The translations under genes and the position numbers were made by a program. The notes beneath the pieces are model-generated. The model saw only the letters and a list, made by a program, of their open reading frames with translations. It did not search any database and was not told the origin of the DNA. Below, piece by piece: positions 7,654 through 13,698 of a stretch of 14,457 nucleotides of DNA. Each line of letters begins with the position of its first letter. Position 1 is the stretch's first letter. The DNA is from Sutterella parvirubra YIT 11816 (GTDB lineage Bacteria > Pseudomonadota > Gammaproteobacteria > Burkholderiales > Burkholderiaceae_F), in NCBI RefSeq assembly GCF_000250875.1, contig NZ_JH605020.1, forward strand, positions 1,054 through 15,510, read 5' to 3'.

Positions 7654-7675
7654 GATGGTTTGAGGGCCTGAAGAA

Positions 7676-8950
7676 TCACTTCGAACCGGCGTCGTCCGTC
7701 CTTTGGGCGTTTCCGTCTTGAAGTGTCGCCGCGTCCGGTTTCCCGGCTTCCTCTCCGTCGGGAGCCTGTGCCCCGGCGGTCTCTTCGTGCTCTTCGTACT
7801 TCGCCCCCTCTGTGTGCAGCGCCACGGGCGCGCGCACCGCGCGCAGCGCGCTCTCGGCGCCGCGGCCCAGGGCGGAATTTTTGAGCCAGGCTTCAAAGAG
7901 CGCCGACCCGATCGCCAGGAACAACGGACCCAGGATGAGCCCGAGGAATCCGAAGGCGATCACGCCGCCGAAGACCCCGAGGAAGATGAGGCTCATCGGG
8001 AGGGTCGAACCCCTGGCGATGAGGAGGGGTTTGACGAGGTTGTCGACCGTCGCCACCACCAACACGCCCCAGGCGCAGAGGAAGACCGCCATGCCGGTCT
8101 CGCCGATGCCGTAGAGCCAGACCGCCGCGGGAATCCAGATGACGGGCGGTCCGATCGGAATGACGGAGAGAATGCAGGCCGCGACCGAGAGGATCAGAAC
8201 CCCCGGAACGCCCGCAACCCAAAGCCCGATCCCGCAGACCGCGCCCTGCACGATCGCAGTCCCGATGATCCCGAAGACGACCGAGCGCGTCGTGTTGGTG
8301 AGGATCTCGGTGATGTCGGAGGCGATGTGCCCGCTCACGCGAAGAAGAAGCTCGTGGAAGCGCCGCGCGAAGGCGATCCCGTCCCGGTAGAAGAAAAAGA
8401 CGATGAAGAGCACCAGGCACATCTGCATGAGCCCGTTGCTCACGTTCACCGCGGTGTTGAGGACCCACCGGGAGACGGGTTCGATCAACTGCTCCACGGT
8501 GCCCGCAAAGGCCTTGGGGTCCACGGCGAAGGTGATCTGCTCGTGGAGCCACGGGCCCACGTAGGGGAGGGACTCGACGGAGGCGAGGATCGGCGTCGGG
8601 TCCTTCACCCAACCGGTGACGAGCCGCACGGCCTTGGGGAGCTGCTGCGTGAGCGACAGCATCAGGAACGTGAGCGGGATCAGCACCGTCACGATCAGCC
8701 CCGTCACCATGAGGAGCGCCGCGGGCGTCGCGGCGTTCCTCGTCCAGGCGAGGACCTTCGTGAAGACCGGCCACGTCACCACGGCGAGGATCGCCGAGAT
8801 GAGGATCGCCGTCATGAAGGGCTCGACGATGAGCCAGCACCCGAAGAGGACCGCGGCGGAAAGGAGCACGCGGACCAATAGATCGACCCTCTCCGAAAAG
8901 GAGAGGCCGAAGACGCCGGCGCGGCGACCGGGTTCGGGAGAGTGCGGCAT
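7676..8950 (-). CDS. AI-2E family transporter (YdiK-like membrane protein)
   Basis: Integral inner-membrane protein of the AI-2E transporter family. Members have been linked to autoinducer-2 export, sodium/proton antiport or other efflux, so the substrate is unknown. The 424 residues show about eight membrane segments (roughly 25-68, 77-100, 170-195, 218-305 and 320-355). The central amphipathic region (about 100-165) is typical. The family signatures are the Pro/Gly-rich loop VIPIGPPVIWIPA (about 267-279) and DNLVKPLLIARGSTLP followed by LGVFGGVIAFGFLGLILGP. The last 60 residues are hydrophilic, acidic and probably disordered. The start at 8950 has a very good AGGAGG site about eight nucleotides upstream. 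It begins 26 nt after oxyR on the same strand and ends the ridA-recG-oxyR cluster. Confidence 0.9.
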   Translation of the reverse strand: MPHSPEPGRRAGVFGLSFSERVDLLVRVLLSAAVLFGCWLIVEPFMTAILISAILAVVTWPVFTKVLAWTRNAATPAALLMVTGLIVTVLIPLTFLMLSLTQQLPKAVRLVTGWVKDPTPILASVESLPYVGPWLHEQITFAVDPKAFAGTVEQLIEPVSRWVLNTAVNVSNGLMQMCLVLFIVFFFYRDGIAFARRFHELLLRVSGHIASDITEILTNTTRSVVFGIIGTAIVQGAVCGIGLWVAGVPGVLILSVAACILSVIPIGPPVIWIPAAVWLYGIGETGMAVFLCAWGVLVVATVDNLVKPLLIARGSTLPMSLIFLGVFGGVIAFGFLGLILGPLFLAIGSALFEAWLKNSALGRGAESALRAVRAPVALHTEGAKYEEHEETAGAQAPDGEEAGKPDAATLQDGNAQRTDDAGSK

Positions 8951-8976
8951 GGCGGGGTCCTCCTGAGCCGTTCAGG

Positions 8977-9921
8977 TCAGTTGACGAAGGGCTCGGTCTC
9001 CAACGGGATGCAGCCGTTCAGCATCACGCGCTTCATCGCGGTGCGAAGGGCCTCGATCGCGGGCATGCGCGTGAAGCTCTTGCGCCAGACCATGATGACG
9101 CGGCGCGAGGGCGCGGGCTGCTTGAAGGGGATCACCTTGATCGGGGTCGGAAGGCTCGTGAGGTACGGGACGGCCGAGGCCGGGAGCACCGTGATGCCGA
9201 GACCCTGCGCGACCATGTGGCAGATCGTCTGCAAGGAGGACCCCTCGACCGTGCGCTGGACGTCGGTCGCGGTCATGTTGAAGCGGGCGAGGTCCGGGCA
9301 GACGCCGAGGATCTGGTCGCGGAAGCAGTGGCCGGCGCCCAGAAGGAGCATCGTCTGGTCCTTCAGTTCGTCGGTGCCCACGTAGTTGCGGTTCACCCAG
9401 GGGTGATGCGCCGGGACGACCACGACGAAGTCTTCCTGGTAGAGCTCCTGCGTCATGAAGCCCGTGTCGGCGATCGTGTCCGCCATGAAGGCGACGTCGA
9501 TGCGGCCGGTGCGAAGCCCCGTGAGGAGTTCCGACGTGTAGGTCTCTTCAAGGTAGAGCGGCATCTTCGGGGCGACCAAAGACATCTCGCGGATGAGTTC
9601 AGGGAGCAGGTACGGCCCGATCGTGTAGATCACGCCCATGTGCAAGGGCCCCGAGAGCGGGTCCTGACCCAAGTGGGCGATTTCGGAGATGCGGTTGCTC
9701 TCTTCCAAGACCTTCTGCGCCTGCGCGACGATCTGCTGACCGACGGGCGTGACGGAGATGTCGTTCGAGCGGCGCTCGAAGATGGTGACGCCGAGCTCCT
9801 CTTCGAGCTTCTTCACGGCGACGGAGAGCGAGGGCTGGCTCACGAAGCAGGACTCGGCGGCGCGGCCGAAGTGCCGCTCGCGGGCGACGGCGATGATGTA
9901 TTTGAGTTCGGTGAGCGTCAT
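8977..9921 (-). CDS. oxyR: Hydrogen peroxide-sensing LysR-type regulator OxyR
   Basis: LysR-family transcription factor that senses peroxide through a disulfide and controls antioxidant genes. The 314-residue protein has the winged helix-turn-helix at about 1-60 (ARERHFGRAAESCFVSQPSLS carries the recognition helix). The effector domain contains GHC199FRDQILGVC208. The two cysteines sit at the same spacing and even the same numbers as the redox pair C199/C208 of E. coli OxyR, in the same GHCxRDQ context, which is diagnostic. Length is normal. It lies 58 nt downstream of recG and 26 nt upstream of the AI-2E gene, so it is probably expressed from the ridA-recG transcript, with an internal promoter possible. 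In a presumed anaerobe it indicates defence against oxygen exposure. Confidence 0.95.
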   Translation of the reverse strand: MTLTELKYIIAVARERHFGRAAESCFVSQPSLSVAVKKLEEELGVTIFERRSNDISVTPVGQQIVAQAQKVLEESNRISEIAHLGQDPLSGPLHMGVIYTIGPYLLPELIREMSLVAPKMPLYLEETYTSELLTGLRTGRIDVAFMADTIADTGFMTQELYQEDFVVVVPAHHPWVNRNYVGTDELKDQTMLLLGAGHCFRDQILGVCPDLARFNMTATDVQRTVEGSSLQTICHMVAQGLGITVLPASAVPYLTSLPTPIKVIPFKQPAPSRRVIMVWRKSFTRMPAIEALRTAMKRVMLNGCIPLETEPFVN

Positions 9922-9979
9922 GGTGTCGGGTTCTTTGTGGGATGTGTGCTGAAAGGGAAAGGGGTGCTCCGGGGAGCGT

Positions 9980-12196
9980 TCAGGCCCCCAGGAATTCGGC
10001 GTCGGCTTCGAACCAGCGCCTCGCGTGGCGTCTCGCGCCGTCGGGGTCCCGCCGGACGAACTCCTGCGCGGCGTCGCGGGCGGTTTCGACCAGCACCGCG
10101 TCGGCTTCGAGGTCCGCGAAGCGGAGCATCGGCATGCCGGACTGCCGCTCGCCGAGGAACTCGCCGGGTCCGCGGATCTTCAGATCCTCGCGGGCGATCT
10201 CGAACCCGTCCGTCGTCTGCCGGATGACGCGCATGCGCTGCCGCCCGGTGTCGGACAAGTTCGGGTCGTAGAGGAGCACGCAGGTGCTCTGGGTCGACCC
10301 GCGACCCACGCGGCCTCTGAGCTGATGGAGCTGCGCGAGGCCGAAGCGCTCGGCGTGTTCGATCACCATGAGGGTCGCGTTCGGGACGTCGACCCCGACC
10401 TCGATCACGGTGGTGGAGACGAGGAGGTCGATCTCGCCCTCGGCGAAGGCCTCCATGATGCGGTGCTTCTCGTCGGGGGCCAACTGGCTGTGCATGAGGC
10501 CCACCCTCACGTCGGGGAGCGCCTCCGCCAGCTGGCGGGCGCAGTCGACGGCGGGCGTGAGGTCGAGGGCCTCCGACTCTTCAATCAGCGGGCACACCCA
10601 GTAGGCCTGGTGACCCGCGGCGACGTGGCCGAGGATCGAGGAGACGATCAGGGGCTTCTTGTCCAGCACGAAGAGCTTCGTCGTGATGGGCTGCCGCCCG
10701 GGAGGCAGTTCGTCGATGACGGAGACGTCGAGGTCCGCGAGGTAGCTCATCGCGAGCGTGCGGGGAATGGGCGTGGCGGAAAGCATGAGGAGATGCGGGG
10801 TCGCCCCGAAATCCTCGCGGCGGCGAAGCGCCAGGCGCTGCGCCACGCCGAAGCGGTGCTGCTCGTCGACGATCGCAAGGCCCAATTTGGCGAACTTCAC
10901 GCCTTCCTGAATGAGGGCGTGGGTCCCGACGGCGATCTGCGCGGCGCCCGACGCAATGGCTTCAAGGGCAGCCTTCTTTTCCGACCCCTTCTGCTTGCCT
11001 GTCAACCAAGCGATCTGAAGCCCCAAGGGCGTCAGCCAATCGATGATCTTGCGGAAGTGCTGTTCGGCGAGGATTTCCGTGGGCGCCATCAGGACGGCCT
11101 GGCGACCGGAAGCGACCGCACGGAGCGCCGCGAGGGCCGCGACGACGGTCTTACCGCTCCCGACGTCGCCTTGGACCAGGCGGTTCATCGGGTGCTCGCG
11201 GAAGAGGTCGCGTCGGATCTCGTCGACGACGCGCTTCTGCGCGCCGGTGAGCTCGAAGGGGAGCTCTTTGAGAAAGTCGTCTTCGATCGTGGAACCCGCT
11301 TCGGGGACCAACGCTTCGGCCTTCCTTTCCTTTTGGAGCAGACGCGTCTCGCGCAGCGTGATCTGCTGCGCCATCAGCTCGTCGAACTTGAGGCGCCGCC
11401 AATGCGGGTCGGTGCGGTCCTGGAGCGCCGTCAGGTCGGCGCCCGCGGGCGGGTGATGCAGAAAGCGCACGGACTCGGCGAAGCCCGGCAGGCCGAACCT
11501 CACCGTGATGTCTTCGGGCACCGGATCGTCCATGTCGACGTCGAGGAGCGCGGTGTCGATGCGCTTGCGGATCGTGCGCTGTTGGAGGCCCTCCGATACC
11601 GGATAGACGGGCGTCAACGTCGTGGGCAGAGCGTCCCCCGGCTTCATCAGCGCGTAGCGCGGGTGGATCATCTGCGGCGCGCCGTTCATGTCGAGGCGCA
11701 CTTCTCCGGAAATGCGGAGCGTCTTCCCGTGCGGGAGGATGTTCGAGCGGTGGAAGTTGAAGAAGACCAAGGGAAGCGTCCCCGTGTCGTCCTTCACGTG
11801 CACGATGACGATCGCACCCTTCGAGGTCTGGCGCTGGTTCGTCGAGTACGGAACCGCTTCGATCTGCGCCCAGTAGCCCGGCACCAGATCCCGGATCTTG
11901 ACGATGCGGGTCTCGTCCTCGTAGCGGAGCGGCATGTGGAGCGCAAAGTCCCAGTCGGAGACGAGCCCCATCTTCTTCATGCGCTCTTCGGGCGTGACTT
12001 TGCGCTTCTTCTCGTCCTTCTTCGCCGCACCCGCGCGCTTCGTCTCGGCTTCCGACAAGGGCTTCACCGTGCGGATCGTCTTTCTCGCACGGGGCTTCGC
12101 GGGCGCACCCGTCCCCTCGGGCGCGTCGGCGGCGTCCGGGTTCTGTTCAAAGGGCGGCGCCTCGAAGAGGTCGGGCGAATCGTCGCGGGCGGTCAT
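9980..12196 (-). CDS. recG: ATP-dependent DNA helicase RecG
   Basis: Monomeric superfamily-2 helicase that reverses stalled replication forks and processes branched DNA. The 738-residue protein has the RecG wedge/OB domain beginning around residue 75 (LVSDWDFALHMPLRYED). Helicase motifs follow: Walker A GDVGSGKT (343-350), APTEILAEQH (371-380), the RecG-type DEQH box (444-447), SATPIPRT (473-480), STTVIEVGVDVPNA (594-607) and QLRGRVGRG (625-633). The C-terminal RecG segment with RGPGEFLGERQSG (675-687) is complete. An N-terminal extension of about 70 residues, first acidic then Lys/Arg-rich and probably disordered, precedes the normal core. The ATG at 12196 has no strong ribosome-binding site; a start further inside, at M73 or M76, cannot be excluded. 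It follows ridA by 45 nt and precedes oxyR by 58 nt. Confidence 0.97.
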   Translation of the reverse strand: MTARDDSPDLFEAPPFEQNPDAADAPEGTGAPAKPRARKTIRTVKPLSEAETKRAGAAKKDEKKRKVTPEERMKKMGLVSDWDFALHMPLRYEDETRIVKIRDLVPGYWAQIEAVPYSTNQRQTSKGAIVIVHVKDDTGTLPLVFFNFHRSNILPHGKTLRISGEVRLDMNGAPQMIHPRYALMKPGDALPTTLTPVYPVSEGLQQRTIRKRIDTALLDVDMDDPVPEDITVRFGLPGFAESVRFLHHPPAGADLTALQDRTDPHWRRLKFDELMAQQITLRETRLLQKERKAEALVPEAGSTIEDDFLKELPFELTGAQKRVVDEIRRDLFREHPMNRLVQGDVGSGKTVVAALAALRAVASGRQAVLMAPTEILAEQHFRKIIDWLTPLGLQIAWLTGKQKGSEKKAALEAIASGAAQIAVGTHALIQEGVKFAKLGLAIVDEQHRFGVAQRLALRRREDFGATPHLLMLSATPIPRTLAMSYLADLDVSVIDELPPGRQPITTKLFVLDKKPLIVSSILGHVAAGHQAYWVCPLIEESEALDLTPAVDCARQLAEALPDVRVGLMHSQLAPDEKHRIMEAFAEGEIDLLVSTTVIEVGVDVPNATLMVIEHAERFGLAQLHQLRGRVGRGSTQSTCVLLYDPNLSDTGRQRMRVIRQTTDGFEIAREDLKIRGPGEFLGERQSGMPMLRFADLEADAVLVETARDAAQEFVRRDPDGARRHARRWFEADAEFLGA

Positions 12197-12241
12197 GGCG
12201 GGGTGTTCCGTTGTTGGGGCGGCGGGCGGCTCGAATCGGGA

Positions 12242-12625
12242 TCAGCGCGGAAGCACCGCGATCGCTTCGGCTTCGAAGCGCGCGTTCTTCGGGAGCGCCT
12301 TCACGACGACGCAGCTGCGCGCCGGGTAGGGGGCGTCGACGAATTCGCCCATCACTTCGTTCACCTTCGCGAAGTCGGCGAGCTCGGTGATGAAGAGCGT
12401 GAACTTCACGACGTCCTTCATCTCAGCGCCGGAGGCGGCGAGGACGTTTCTGAGGTTCGTGAAGCTCTGGCGCACTTCCGCCTCAAACGCTCCGGGGAGC
12501 GTCCCTGTTTCGGGCACGAGCCCGATCTGCCCCGAGCAGTACACGGTGCCCCCCGCAACGACGGCGTGGCTGTAGAGCCCGACGGCGGCGGGGGCCTTCT
12601 CGGCGTGAATGATCTTGCGGTCCAT
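12242..12625 (-). CDS. ridA: RidA family enamine/imine deaminase
   Basis: Small cytoplasmic RidA/YjgF-family protein that hydrolyses reactive 2-aminoacrylate and related enamines released by PLP enzymes. The 127-residue length is typical. The active-site set seen in E. coli RidA is kept: Y18, N89, R103 and C105 within PARSC, and E120 in FEAEAIAV. One difference is GLYSH where relatives usually read GPYSQ (or GPYVQ). I start at the ATG at 12625, which has GGAGA about ten nucleotides upstream; the frame extends nine codons further without a better site. It is the first gene of the minus-strand cluster, so the promoter should lie in the AT-richer stretch just upstream. Confidence 0.93.
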   Translation of the reverse strand: MDRKIIHAEKAPAAVGLYSHAVVAGGTVYCSGQIGLVPETGTLPGAFEAEVRQSFTNLRNVLAASGAEMKDVVKFTLFITELADFAKVNEVMGEFVDAPYPARSCVVVKALPKNARFEAEAIAVLPR

Positions 12626-12679
12626 GAGTCTTCTGTCTCCGGAAAAGGGCACCGAACGGGCGTCGGAGCGGGTTCTCGA

Positions 12680-12725
12680 ATTCTATGTTTATTTATTCTA
12701 TCGAATATCGCGAGTTGATAGGTAG
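12680..12725 (-). promoter_or_regulatory. Putative promoter of the ridA-recG-oxyR cluster
   Basis: Two TAGAAT boxes on the minus strand (12685-12680 and 12700-12695) lie in the only clearly AT-rich stretch upstream of ridA and are good -10 matches. No convincing -35 is found at 16-18 nt from either. On the plus strand TTGATA (12715-12720) with TATCGA 18 nt further could start transcription toward frdA. Both are weak. Confidence 0.3.
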
Positions 12726-12736
12726 CCAACCTATCG
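12715..12736. repeat. Inverted repeat GATAGGT / ACCTATC
   Basis: GATAGGT at about 12717-12723 and ACCTATC at about 12729-12735 are perfect 7-bp inverted arms around AGCCA. This could be an operator between ridA and frdA or an RNA hairpin; no known consensus is recognised. Confidence 0.5.
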
Positions 12737-12766
12737 TCTATCGAAAAGATGACTATGAGATCACCC

Positions 12767-12803
12767 CCTCCAAAAGGAGGCAGGGAGTACGTATAGATAC
12801 GTA
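12767..12803. repeat. Two adjacent hairpins including the palindrome TACGTAT-AG-ATACGTA
   Basis: CCTCC-AAAA-GGAGG (12767-12780) is followed by TACGTAT (12788-12794) and ATACGTA (12797-12803), a near-perfect 16-bp palindrome with a 2-nt centre. The latter is better suited to a dimeric DNA-binding protein than to an RNA hairpin, because two nucleotides are too few for an RNA loop. Confidence 0.5.
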
Positions 12804-12821
12804 TGTTTGGGCCCATACCTC

Positions 12822-12883
12822 AGGGGCTTCGTCGCCTCTTACCGCCCTTGGAATATCCGGGTAGTCCCGTAGGCCCTAAGAGG
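12822..12883 (+). promoter_or_regulatory. Mutually exclusive stems (attenuator-like)
   Basis: CCTCTTA (12835-12841) can pair perfectly with TAAGAGG (12877-12883), enclosing CGGG-TAGT-CCCG (12858-12869). The overlapping GCCTCT (12834-12839) can instead pair with AGGGGC (12822-12827), with one G-T pair. The two folds exclude each other, as in switches or attenuators. No T-run follows. Confidence 0.35.
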
Positions 12884-13137
12884 TAGTTCTAATTGTGTGG
12901 GTACTCCGGTCCGCGAAATGCCTCGAATAAGCCCAAAAACCCGGGGATTGCAAGGGAATGTGGTTCATACGTACGGTTTCGCAAACCTCTTTTCGGGGTT
13001 ATGTCGAATATCAACAATGGGGGTGTTTCCTAGGGTTTTTCCTGATATGGTTCGAGGAGGGCGGATCGCTACACTCCGATCACCTCTGAGGGGTCCGGGG
13101 CTGTCGTTCCGATCTTCTTAACGGTGTTTTGGAAAAA

Positions 13138-13199
13138 CGGAATAAGCAAACATGCGTATTCCGCCTCCGCCGAAGGAAGAGAGGGGCACGATTTGCTTA
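13138..13199 (+). repeat. Overlapping inverted repeats CGGAATA/TATTCCG and TAAGCAAA/TTTGCTTA
   Basis: CGGAATA (13138-13144) pairs with TATTCCG (13157-13163). TAAGCAAA (13143-13150), which overlaps its left arm, pairs perfectly with TTTGCTTA (13192-13199). The folds compete for two nucleotides. They mark the 5' border of the hairpin-dense segment. Confidence 0.5.
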
Positions 13200-13201
13200 C
13201 A

Positions 13202-13277
13202 CTTCTAGGTGAAAGAACCTAGAAGCCGGTTCTCCGGAAGGAGGCCGCACAGTTCGACTGCGCCGCTCGAGGAGAAC
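13202..13277 (+). repeat. Perfect 9-bp hairpin followed by an enclosing stem
   Basis: CTTCTAGGT (13202-13210) and ACCTAGAAG (13217-13225) form a perfect 9-bp stem with loop GAAAGA. Next, GTTCTCC (13229-13235) pairs with GGAGAAC (13271-13277) and encloses GCACAG-TTCGA-CTGCGC-type pairing. This is a branched RNA-like arrangement. Confidence 0.55.
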
Positions 13278-13400
13278 AGCGACGCAGATGAATTGCTGGG
13301 GGAGCGACGAAAGGGCCGCGAGGCTCGGACGCCGCTTCTTTCAGGAAGAACCAAGAGGACGCACGTCCGGTGTTTGTTTGTCGCCGGGCGCGCTTCCGAA

Positions 13401-13523
13401 GACGGTCCGCCTTGAGTTCGCTCTAAAAGGGACCCACGGTTGGGTGCGCCCGACCCGCGCCGGAGGCTTTCCCCGCTCCGGAACGGAAGGGACCGGCACC
13501 CCGGCAGCCGGACGGTCCGCCTT
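13401..13523. repeat. 13-nt direct repeat GACGGTCCGCCTT, two copies 110 nt apart
   Basis: Identical copies lie at 13401-13413 and 13511-13523, starting exactly 110 nt apart. The second copy also forms an 8-bp stem: GGTCCGCC (13514-13521) pairs with GGCGGATC (13534-13541), with one G-T pair and a 12-nt AT-rich loop. The first copy has no equivalent partner close by. Confidence 0.6.
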
Positions 13524-13636
13524 ACTTATATATGGCGGATCACGGTTCCCGGAGGCGTCCGGAACGGCGGCACCCATCCGCGCCGGTGGGGTGAACGCCC
13601 GAAAGGGTGTGTTGAGAGACGGACAGCCTGCCGGTT

Positions 13637-13691
13637 TGGGCCTCTATGCCCAGCGGGCGGTCCCCCGCCCATGAAGCGGGTTTATAGAGGA
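13637..13691 (+). promoter_or_regulatory. frdA: Structure masking the frdA ribosome-binding site (stem or pseudoknot)
   Basis: The frdA ribosome-binding site AGAGGA (13686-13691) lies in ATAGAGG (13684-13690), which pairs perfectly with CCTCTAT (13641-13647). Between them is the hairpin GGGCGG-TCCC-CCGCCC (13655-13670). In an alternative fold TGGGC (13637-13641) pairs with GCCCA (13648-13652), leaving CTCTAT in the loop. That loop could still pair with ATAGAG (13684-13689) as a pseudoknot, or leave the site free. Such exclusive pairing at a start codon is typical of translational riboswitches and protein-controlled leaders. The ligand, if any, is unknown. Confidence 0.5.
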
Positions 13692-13698
13692 ACTAGTA

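Larger units (their letters stand above)
12626..13698 (+). ncRNA. Gene-free kilobase before frdA; candidate long structured leader or independent RNA
   Basis: No reading frame here has a ribosome-binding site, family resemblance or neighbour-like codon use. The sequence instead holds many short perfect inverted repeats. Examples are a 9-bp stem at 13202-13225; CCGGAG/CTCCGG at 13460-13481; an 8-bp stem with one bulge at 13545-13565; ACGCCC-GAAA-GGGTGT at 13595-13610; and CTCC-GGAA-GGAG at 13232-13243. The last two are capped by GNRA tetraloops, a hallmark of structured RNA. The part from about 13200 to 13690 is the densest; 12690-13060 is visibly AT-richer and may be a separate element. I do not recognise RNase P RNA, tmRNA, SRP RNA, 6S RNA or a group II intron domain V. 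The strand is inferred from the link to the frdA start. Boundaries are approximate. Confidence 0.45.

Noticed and set aside
10025..12718. An 897-codon open frame on the plus strand opposite recG and ridA
   Set aside because: It is the complementary-strand shadow that GC-rich codon use produces; the product is low-complexity Arg/Glu/Val-rich with no family features, while RecG on the other strand has every motif.
12715..12730. TTGATAGGTAGCCAAC looked like an FNR site
   Set aside because: Only the left half matches TTGAT; the right half differs from ATCAA at two of five bases.
12950..13000. CATACGTACGG and flanks suggested a group II intron domain V
   Set aside because: The conserved GAGCCGU...ACGGUUC pairing and the 34-nt layout are absent, and no intron-encoded protein is nearby.
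12897..13121. A 74-codon frame in the AT-richer island
   Set aside because: No ribosome-binding site or family resemblance; composition unlike the neighbouring genes.
13183..13198. GGGGCACGATTTGCTT resembles a sigma-54 promoter
   Set aside because: GG and GC can be placed ten apart, but the bases between do not follow TGGCACG-N4-TTGC; no sigma-54 context is visible.
13231..13250. TCCGGAAGGAGGCCGCACAG resembles the GGAAGGA loop region of SRP RNA
   Set aside because: The invariant downstream AGCAGCC and the long paired arms of SRP RNA are missing.
13288..13674. A 128-codon frame in the frdA leader (MNCWGSDERAAR...)
   Set aside because: No ribosome-binding site, no recognisable family, Gly/Arg/Pro-rich composition and heavy overlap with perfect RNA-like stems.
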